Source: Candidatus Woesearchaeota archaeon
GTDB lineage: Archaea > Nanobdellota > Nanobdellia > Woesearchaeales > GW2011-AR4
Direction of reading: 5' to 3'
NCBI GenBank assembly: GCA_016185915.1
Contig: JACPMP010000097.1
Coordinates: 1 to 10,073, forward strand
DNA length: 10,073 nucleotides
The translations under genes were made by a program, and so were the position numbers. Below the pieces are notes generated by a model. The model ran no database searches, was not told the origin of the DNA, and saw only the letters and a program-made list of their open reading frames with translations. Positions 5,901 to 10,073 of the stretch are shown in pieces; position 1 is the first letter of the stretch; each line of letters begins with the position of its first letter.

Positions 5901-5915
5901 TTTTTTCTTTGTTTT
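5901..5915 (+). terminator. T-rich terminator after rpoL
   Basis: TTTTTTCTTTGTTTT follows the rpoL stop codon directly. T-runs without a hairpin are the normal archaeal terminator. Confidence 0.55.
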
Positions 5916-5936
5916 CTCAAAAAGTTCGTATAATTT

Positions 5937-5957
5937 TTATTTTATATATGAAAATAA
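5937..5957. repeat. AT-rich inverted repeat, copy C
   Basis: TTATTTT and AAAATAA flank ATATATG. The arms are the same as in the copies at 1091-1108 and 4878-4899. It lies just before the promoter of the leader ORF at 6007. Confidence 0.35.
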
Positions 5958-5978
5958 TTCTAAAATTCCATCAAAAAG

Positions 5979-5987
5979 CTTATAAAT
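5979..5987 (+). promoter_or_regulatory. TATA-like box before the leader ORF
   Basis: CTTATAAAT is centred about 24 bp before the ATG at 6007. It would start the transcript at the leader ORF rather than at the main gene 56 bp further on. Confidence 0.4.
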
Positions 5988-6006
5988 TCATAGTGCCTAA
6001 CTATCG

Positions 6007-6060
6007 ATGAAGATGTATTATTACAATATTGTTGATAAAACAAAATTGAAATTATCTTGA
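6007..6060 (+). CDS. Possible 17-codon leader peptide
   Basis: ATG at 6007 opens a frame for MKMYYYNIVDKTKLKLS, ending at TGA 6058-6060. It has a TATA box at leaderless distance, and its stop lies two bases before the ATG at 6063 and overlaps an in-frame TTG at 6057. Translation of the leader could therefore feed ribosomes to the next gene. The three consecutive Tyr codons are notable but no attenuator-like RNA structure was found. It may be chance. Confidence 0.3.
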   Translation: MKMYYYNIVDKTKLKLS

Positions 6061-6062
6061 AA

Positions 6063-6557
6063 ATGTCATTCTTCCGCATTAAAAAAATCAAAGGTAAGGA
6101 ATACGCTTACGTTGTAGAGAATAAGTGGCTTAGGAAAGGCAGCAGACAAAAAGTCAAAGATTATGTCGGTAAAGCTTATCGTTTCAATTTAGTGAATAAT
6201 ATTGATTTTTTAGAATATTTGAAAATTAAAGATATTCAAGAGTATATTGAAAACAATAACAAAAACAAAATAATAAATGACTTAATTGAATGGGAGTTCT
6301 CTAAGTTTGGTATAAGCAAAGAGGAATTCTCGATAGATTTAAACAATATGAAAATTCAAAAAAACAAAAAGAAGGTTGCTTTATTGATTAATGATGGATT
6401 TATGTGTGATTTTACCTTAAAAAACCTGCTTGGATTTAATCCTGAAGGTGACGAACAAAATGACGGATATAAGCTGGCAAGGGCTTTTGTTGAAGCGGGC
6501 ATAAAAGTACCTCGGGAGGTTTTTGTCGGATTATGCCAAAAACTTTTTAGTTTTTGA
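6063..6557 (+). CDS. Conserved archaeal protein of unknown function
   Basis: A 164-residue soluble protein when started at ATG 6063; a TTG at 6057 would add two residues. The N-terminus MSFFRIKKIKGKEYAYVVEN followed by KWLRKGSRQKVKDYVGKAYRF reads as a small basic beta-rich domain (residues 1-41). It recalls the start of some IS-type transposases, where YAYLVE and RQK.VKYLG are common, but no DDE catalytic region follows. The middle (45-100) is Asn/Lys-rich and helical. The C-terminus (about 103-164) contains LINDGFMCDFTLKNLLGF, GYKLARAFVEAGIKVPREVF, which looks well ordered. I believe this combination recurs in DPANN archaea with no assigned function. Nucleic acid binding is a guess from the basic N-terminus. 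Confidence 0.78.
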   Translation: MSFFRIKKIKGKEYAYVVENKWLRKGSRQKVKDYVGKAYRFNLVNNIDFLEYLKIKDIQEYIENNNKNKIINDLIEWEFSKFGISKEEFSIDLNNMKIQKNKKKVALLINDGFMCDFTLKNLLGFNPEGDEQNDGYKLARAFVEAGIKVPREVFVGLCQKLFSF

Positions 6558-6563
6558 GCATCA

Positions 6564-6635
6564 TGAAAATACTTTGTATTTTCAGTACCCCGAAAATCAG
6601 TCAGTTGTGACTGTACTTTAGTGCGGAGTGTTTTT
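6564..6635 (+). other. Hairpin cluster in the 3' region of the 6063-6557 gene
   Basis: A perfect 9-bp hairpin (TGAAAATAC, 3-base loop, GTATTTTCA; 6564-6584) is followed by a nested structure: outer ACCCCG (6587-6592) with CGGAGT (6624-6629, one mismatch) enclosing CAGTCA (6598-6603) with TGACTG (6608-6613). A TTTTT run follows at 6631-6635. It could be a terminator or a small structured RNA; no known RNA family is recognised. Confidence 0.35.
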
Positions 6636-6644
6636 GACATTTGG

Positions 6645-6661
6645 GAAGTTATATAAACTTC
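6645..6661 (+). promoter_or_regulatory. uppS TATA box inside a 6-bp inverted repeat
   Basis: GAAGTT and AACTTC flank ATATA, so the TATA box (about 6649-6657) is the centre of an inverted repeat. The box is about 26 bp before the ATG at 6679, predicting a leaderless mRNA. A dimeric regulator binding here would compete directly with TBP. Confidence 0.5.
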
Positions 6662-6678
6662 TATAATTTTCATTTTCT

Positions 6679-7380
6679 ATGGTTTCTAAAGTACCAAAAA
6701 AAATCGCGATTATTTTAGACGGCAACAGGCGCTTCGCCAAAAAACTTAGCTTACAACCATGGAAGGGTCACGATTTTGGATTGAGAAAGCTTGAGGAATT
6801 GTTTAAATGGTGTCAAGAGCTTGGAGTAAAAGAGCTTACATTGTATTCTTTCTCAACTGAGAACTTCAGAAGGACAAAAAAAGAGATTGATTACCTTTTT
6901 GATTTGTTCAGAAAAGAATTTGGCAAAATAAAGCAAAAAAAAGGCATTTTCAAGGATAACATAAGGTTTAATGTTATTGGCAGACTTGATATGTTTCCAA
7001 AAGACATAAGAAAGGCAATGCTGGATATAATGGAAAAGACTAAGAAGCATAAGAATTTCATAGTTAATTTTGCAATGGCTTACGGCAGCAGGCAGGAAAT
7101 AACAGATGCTGTTAGGAAGATAGCTGAAAAGGTAAAAAAAGGCAAAATAAATGTTGAGGACATAAATGAAAATTTAATAACCAACAATCTTTACCTTAAA
7201 AGCGAGCCGGATTTAGTAATAAGGCCAGGTGGCGAAATTAGGATAAGCAATTTCCTTTTGTGGCAATCCAGCTATAGTGAGCTATTTTTCATGGAAAAGT
7301 TATGGCCAGAATTTACCAAGGGGGATTTGGTTAGTTGTATTGAAGAATTTAATAAAAGGGAAAGAAGATTTGGGAAATAA
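6679..7380 (+). CDS. uppS: Cis-prenyltransferase (undecaprenyl/polyprenyl diphosphate synthase family)
   Basis: This 233-residue enzyme adds isopentenyl units in cis to an allylic diphosphate, giving the long polyprenyl carrier used, in archaea, for N-glycosylation and surface glycan assembly. All family regions are present: IAIILDGNRRFAKK with catalytic D14, GH at 30-31, YSFSTENF at 56-63 with the downstream Arg/Glu, NFAMAYGSRQEITDA at 130-144, and EPDLVIRPGGEIRISNFLLW with the diphosphate-binding Arg and Glu at 182-191. IRPGGE replaces the bacterial IRTSGE, as in other archaeal members. The final WPEF is also typical. Product chain length cannot be read from sequence. It starts at ATG 6679, directly at the predicted transcription start, and its product acts at the membrane face. 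Confidence 0.95.
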   Translation: MVSKVPKKIAIILDGNRRFAKKLSLQPWKGHDFGLRKLEELFKWCQELGVKELTLYSFSTENFRRTKKEIDYLFDLFRKEFGKIKQKKGIFKDNIRFNVIGRLDMFPKDIRKAMLDIMEKTKKHKNFIVNFAMAYGSRQEITDAVRKIAEKVKKGKINVEDINENLITNNLYLKSEPDLVIRPGGEIRISNFLLWQSSYSELFFMEKLWPEFTKGDLVSCIEEFNKRERRFGK

Positions 7381-7384
7381 AAAA

Positions 7385-7393
7385 GTATAAAAA
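7385..7393 (+). promoter_or_regulatory. TATA box for the DHH nuclease gene
   Basis: GTATAAAAA is centred about 26 bp before 7414-7416, giving a roughly 25-nt leader that contains AAGGTG at 7429-7434 as a ribosome binding site for the ATG at 7441. Confidence 0.4.
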
Positions 7394-7440
7394 CATTTAC
7401 TAAATTAAAAAATGTGATATTAAATAAAAAGGTGCTTTTA

Positions 7441-8862
7441 ATGGATTGTTATGAAAAATTTAATGAAATTATACAAAATGCTTCTGAAGAATTCAAGAAG
7501 ATTGATAAAAAAGAGGTTATACGGCTGATTAGCCACTTGGATGCAGATGGAATAAGCGCATGCTCCATCATGATAAAGCTGCTGAACAACGACAACAGAA
7601 AGTATTCTGTGTCAATAGTGCAGCAGTTGAATAAAAGCTTGTTGAGTCAGCTAGCGGCAGAGCCGTATAAATGTTTTATTTTTACAGACATTGGTTCTGG
7701 AGTTCTTAGTGACATTAAAGAACTGCTTAAGGACAAAACTGTATTTATTCTTGATCATCACAGCACTGAGGAGATTGATGACTTCGGCAGCATAGTATTT
7801 GCAAATCCCCATATTTGCGGAATTGATGGCGGCAAAGAAATTAGCGGTGCTGGAGTTGTTTTTAGGTTTGCCTGTGCTGTTGACAGCAGCATGGAGGAGC
7901 TTGCACATATTGCAGTTGTTGGTGCGATAGGTGACTTGCAGGAGCAAAATGGCTTCTTGCACTTGAATGACGAGATTCTCAAAATAGCGGTTGGGAAGAA
8001 TAAGATTAAGGTAGTTAAAGGACTAAGGATTTTTGGCACTCAAACAAAGCCATTGCATAAAGCTCTTGAATACTGCACAGACCCATATATACCCGGTGTA
8101 AGTGGAAGTGAAAGCGGTGCAATACAATTTCTTTACCAGATAGGAATTGAGCCAAAAAATGGGAAGGAATGGAAGAAGATTATTCATTTGGATGATGAAG
8201 ATATGAAGAAATTGGTAACAGGAATTATAATGAAGAGGTTGAACGAATCAAACCCAGATGATGTTCTTGGGAATGTATATATTCTGCCTCATGAGGAAGA
8301 GGAAAGCCCTACTAGAGATGCAAAAGAGTTTGCAACATTGCTTAATGCCTGTGGCAGACTTGGAAGAGCTTCTCTTGGGATTGGTACATGCTTAGGCGAC
8401 AAGAAAATAAAGCAACAAGCCATCAGAAGCTTAGCTGATTACAAGAAAGAGATTGTTAATGCTTTGAACTGGTATAATGAAAATAAATTTAGTGATGATG
8501 TGTTGTGGGGCAATAGGTTTGTCATTATAAATGCCAAGGGTAAGGTAATGTCAACTATGATTGGCACACTTGCTTCTATACTATCCAAATCAAACGTCAT
8601 GGCCAATAATACTTTTATTCTTTCAATGGCGCAAGCTCTTGACGGAAATACAAAAGTCTCATTAAGAACAACAAACAATATTAATGGAAACCTTGATTTA
8701 AAAAATATTATTGAGGAGATTATTGATGGAATTGGAAATGCTGAATCCGGAGGACATCAAAATGCAGCAGGGGCTGTAATTCCTACAGAGAAAGAAGAAA
8801 TGCTTATGGAAGCTGCAAAAGAGGTTCTTGGCAAGTATGCGAGAGAAGAGAAGGTAAGTTAA
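7441..8862 (+). CDS. DHH/DHHA1-family phosphoesterase, archaeal RecJ-like nuclease
   Basis: This 473-residue protein carries the DHH phosphoesterase motifs in order: HLDADG (D34, D36), TDIGSG (D83), LDHH (105-107) and GAIGD (161-165), and the DHHA1 nucleic acid-binding motif GGHQNAAG at about 437-444. All metal-binding residues are present, so it should be active. Archaeal RecJ-like proteins act as single-strand exonucleases in repair and as the GINS-associated nuclease in the replisome; some prefer RNA, and the exact subgroup cannot be told by eye. I start at ATG 7441 because AAGGTG lies six bases before it; the longer GTG at 7414 would add nine residues that look non-family. uppS is 60 bp upstream but this gene has its own TATA box. 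Its stop overlaps the stop of the convergent broken frame at 8859. Confidence 0.92.
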   Translation: MDCYEKFNEIIQNASEEFKKIDKKEVIRLISHLDADGISACSIMIKLLNNDNRKYSVSIVQQLNKSLLSQLAAEPYKCFIFTDIGSGVLSDIKELLKDKTVFILDHHSTEEIDDFGSIVFANPHICGIDGGKEISGAGVVFRFACAVDSSMEELAHIAVVGAIGDLQEQNGFLHLNDEILKIAVGKNKIKVVKGLRIFGTQTKPLHKALEYCTDPYIPGVSGSESGAIQFLYQIGIEPKNGKEWKKIIHLDDEDMKKLVTGIIMKRLNESNPDDVLGNVYILPHEEEESPTRDAKEFATLLNACGRLGRASLGIGTCLGDKKIKQQAIRSLADYKKEIVNALNWYNENKFSDDVLWGNRFVIINAKGKVMSTMIGTLASILSKSNVMANNTFILSMAQALDGNTKVSLRTTNNINGNLDLKNIIEEIIDGIGNAESGGHQNAAGAVIPTEKEEMLMEAAKEVLGKYAREEKVS

Positions 8863-9048
8863 GTAGACCGATTCCTAAAACTCAATTCATTATCGAAATA
8901 ATAGACAATTCCATTCATTGCTTCCTTCACAGTTCGAAAATTATTATCCTTTAGAACATCTTTGTCAAATTTAGCAAACTGTGGATCGTTGCTATACGGC
9001 CAAGAAGTTTTCTTTTTGTATTTGATTTTGAGTTAAAATTAAAGTCAT
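8859..9048 (-). pseudogene. Broken small gene, frameshifted, cut off from its operon
   Basis: Reading the minus strand from 9032 to the stop at 8859-8861 gives 57 protein-like residues with no usable start codon, including TSWPYSNDPQFAKFDKDV and FRTVKEAMNGIVYYFDNELS. An ATG at 9048 reads MTLILTQNQIQKENF in a neighbouring frame and stops soon after. Dropping one base in the A-rich stretch at 9007-9017 joins them into one protein of about 62 residues. The stop overlaps the convergent RecJ-like gene stop (TTAA), a neat gene junction that argues for real coding ancestry. The family is not recognised. A sequencing error in the A-run is the main alternative to true decay. Confidence 0.45.
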
Positions 9049-9166
9049 TTACTTTCGAGTCGCCTTAAACTTCATATCCATATATAAATTGGGTATTAAT
9101 CACTATCTCCTTATTAAACATATTATCTACTAAAACAGCTTTTAGGCGACTCGTGAGTCATTTACT
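9043..9166. mobile_element. MITE-like insertion with inverted ends and 11-bp flanking direct repeat
   Basis: AGTCATTTACT occurs at 9043-9053 and again at 9156-9166 in the same orientation, like a target-site duplication. Just inside are inverted ends: CGAGTCGCCT at 9056-9065 and its exact complement AGGCGACTCG at 9144-9153, with partial pairing further in (AAA/TTT). The element body is about 102 bp, AT-rich inside and with no coding frame, so it could only move with a transposase supplied in trans. It contains TTTATATAT on the minus strand (about 9080-9088), which could drive the broken frame at 8859-9048. Confidence 0.5.
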
Positions 9167-9181
9167 ATAATTACAAAAATT

Positions 9182-9745
9182 TCAAGCCCTTCCTTTACTT
9201 TCTCCAACAGTAACCCCAGAAGCAATTAAATGAGCTAATCTTAATGGCTCTGGGATTAAGCTTCTTGTACATACAATTTTGAGAATCTTCTTTGCTTCCT
9301 CCAAATCAATTCCAGTTAGTTGAACAAAAATATTATCAATTCGAACAACATTTCCAGCTTTCTCTATTAATTTTATTTTTTCTTTTTTATTGATTTTTAT
9401 TAATGTCCCTTTTATATTGTCTATATCCGGCATTCTTCTGATAACAGTTATTACAGGCAAATTAGTTTTTTTATTTAATTCCTTGACATCAATAACATTA
9501 AATCCAGCAACTGCAATTCCATCAAGGAATATACATTGAAGTTGTGGCTTGAATTTGCATTTATTAATCATCTCAATCAGCTTTTTTGTCGAGTCATCTC
9601 CGTCAACTCTAACATTTGTTGATAGAATTCCATCAACCCAAGAGCCACCCCTCATTATAACTCCAACAACGAGGATTTTTAAGTCTTTAAATTTGTTAAA
9701 AGGAGAATCATCAACTCCTATGACGCGGATTTCTTTTTTGAACAT
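9182..9745 (-). CDS. DUF99 / UPF0215 protein, endonuclease dU-type
   Basis: This 187-residue protein matches the archaeal DUF99 family, an RNase H-like fold related to endonuclease V. Motifs seen: IGVDDSPF at 9-16 with D12 and D13, VVGVIMRGGSWVDGI at 26-40, the acidic site FLDGIAVAGFNVID at 73-86 with D75, and a typical C-terminus EPLRLAHLIASGV followed by TVGESKGRA. From memory, members were reported to cut DNA at deoxyuridine, hence the name endonuclease dU; this should be treated as family knowledge, not proof. Length is normal. The ATG lies 1 bp after the stop of the ribbon-helix-helix gene, so the two form an operon. The stop is about 20 bp from an ATG within the MITE-flanking repeat, which suggests a third gene once followed closely. 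Confidence 0.92.
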   Translation of the reverse strand: MFKKEIRVIGVDDSPFNKFKDLKILVVGVIMRGGSWVDGILSTNVRVDGDDSTKKLIEMINKCKFKPQLQCIFLDGIAVAGFNVIDVKELNKKTNLPVITVIRRMPDIDNIKGTLIKINKKEKIKLIEKAGNVVRIDNIFVQLTGIDLEEAKKILKIVCTRSLIPEPLRLAHLIASGVTVGESKGRA

Positions 9746-9746
9746 T

Positions 9747-9989
9747 TTATTGCTTAATATTCTTCAATTCGTTTCTGATGTAGCTTTCAATTTTGCCTGA
9801 CATATTTATTCCATTTTTTTTGCAATAATTTCTAAATTCATTTAAGAGTTCCTCATCTATTGTAAAAGAAATTCTTGTTTTGTAAGTTCTTTTTCTAAAT
9901 TTGCCAGTTCTGTCAAGCTCTTCGAATACTGCGATAACATCCTGATTTTTCGCAATTATTTCTTTTGCTTTTTCAATGAATGATTGCAT
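9747..9989 (-). CDS. Ribbon-helix-helix DNA-binding protein
   Basis: This 80-residue protein has a helical N-terminus (1-27, FIEKAKEIIAKNQDVIAVFEEL), a basic linker (RTGKFRKRTYKT) and a C-terminal ribbon-helix-helix motif: strand RISFTID at 39-45, helix EELLNEFRNYCKKNG, turn, and helix SGKIESYIRNELKN. Such proteins dimerise and bind operators through the strand; many are antitoxins or autoregulators. No toxin-like gene is adjacent; its partner in the operon is a DUF99 protein, 1 bp downstream. A minus-strand TATA box (10011-10019) lies about 26 bp before the ATG. GAGGATGAT at about 9996-10004 is a weak Shine-Dalgarno-like sequence. Confidence 0.85.
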   Translation of the reverse strand: MQSFIEKAKEIIAKNQDVIAVFEELDRTGKFRKRTYKTRISFTIDEELLNEFRNYCKKNGINMSGKIESYIRNELKNIKQ

Positions 9990-10010
9990 TTTTTATCATC
10001 CTCATTAATT

Positions 10011-10019
10011 TATTTATAT
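10011..10019 (-). promoter_or_regulatory. TATA box for the ribbon-helix-helix / DUF99 operon
   Basis: ATATAAATA on the minus strand is centred about 26 bp before the ATG at 9989, consistent with a leaderless transcript. Confidence 0.5.
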
Positions 10020-10073
10020 CTATTATGTTTTTCTTTGCAATACCCCATACAATTTTTATCAACTTGTCTTTGT

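Noticed and set aside
6356..6673. 105-residue minus-strand frame
   Set aside because: It is antisense to the end of the 6063-6557 gene and its 3' structured region; composition is that of a shadow.
9973..10071. Open minus-strand frame entering from the right edge (32 residues, KDKLIKIVWGIAKK at its start)
   Set aside because: It could be the 3' end of another gene, but a competing frame containing CMGYCKEKHNRYK is also open there and a TATA box sits inside both, so neither can be supported.

Overview
The window looks like chromosomal DNA of an AT-rich archaeon, most likely a DPANN-type lineage (Woesearchaeota/Pacearchaeota-like). This is inferred from gene content: a single-domain RNA polymerase subunit L, an archaeal-type cis-prenyltransferase (IRPGGE variant motif), a DUF99 protein, a METTL5-like RNA methylase, a DHH/RecJ-family nuclease and a XerA-type recombinase. 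The promoters agree: TATA-like boxes lie about 24-30 bp before most start codons, as expected for leaderless archaeal transcripts. No rRNA, tRNA or CRISPR array was seen.

Layout. Positions 1-863 hold the 3' part of an unrecognised gene and, convergent with it, a small Trp/Arg-rich protein gene. A gap of about 345 bp follows, with a striking G-run tract. Positions 1209-2548 are a two-gene unit in which a zinc-rich HNH nuclease gene overlaps a XerA-like tyrosine recombinase gene by 4 nt. Convergent to it, on the minus strand, come a polytopic membrane protein (2543-3112) and two proteins with the same plan, N-terminal coiled coil then C-terminal winged helix (3239-3790 and 3841-4509). Upstream of the second is a cluster of repeated GGGA-centred boxes (4519-4680), partly spaced by multiples of 11 bp, two of which flank the TATA box as a perfect 12-bp inverted repeat. 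This gene-plus-repeat unit is the best candidate for an undescribed regulatory, replication or segregation module.

From 4940 to 8862 the plus strand carries housekeeping genes with mostly separate promoters: METTL5-like rRNA methylase, rpoL, a conserved archaeal protein of unknown function preceded by a possible 17-codon leader peptide, uppS (polyprenyl lipid carrier synthesis) and a DHH/DHHA1 RecJ-like nuclease.

From 8859 to 9989 the minus strand carries a ribbon-helix-helix protein, then a DUF99 protein after a 1-nt gap, then a roughly 100-bp MITE-like insertion (inverted ends with CGAGTCGCCT, 11-bp flanking direct repeat AGTCATTTACT), then a small broken reading frame. The duplicated 11 bp contains an ATG, so the insertion appears to have landed on the start codon of a small third gene of that operon. 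Names of known families rest on motifs read by eye; no database search was done.
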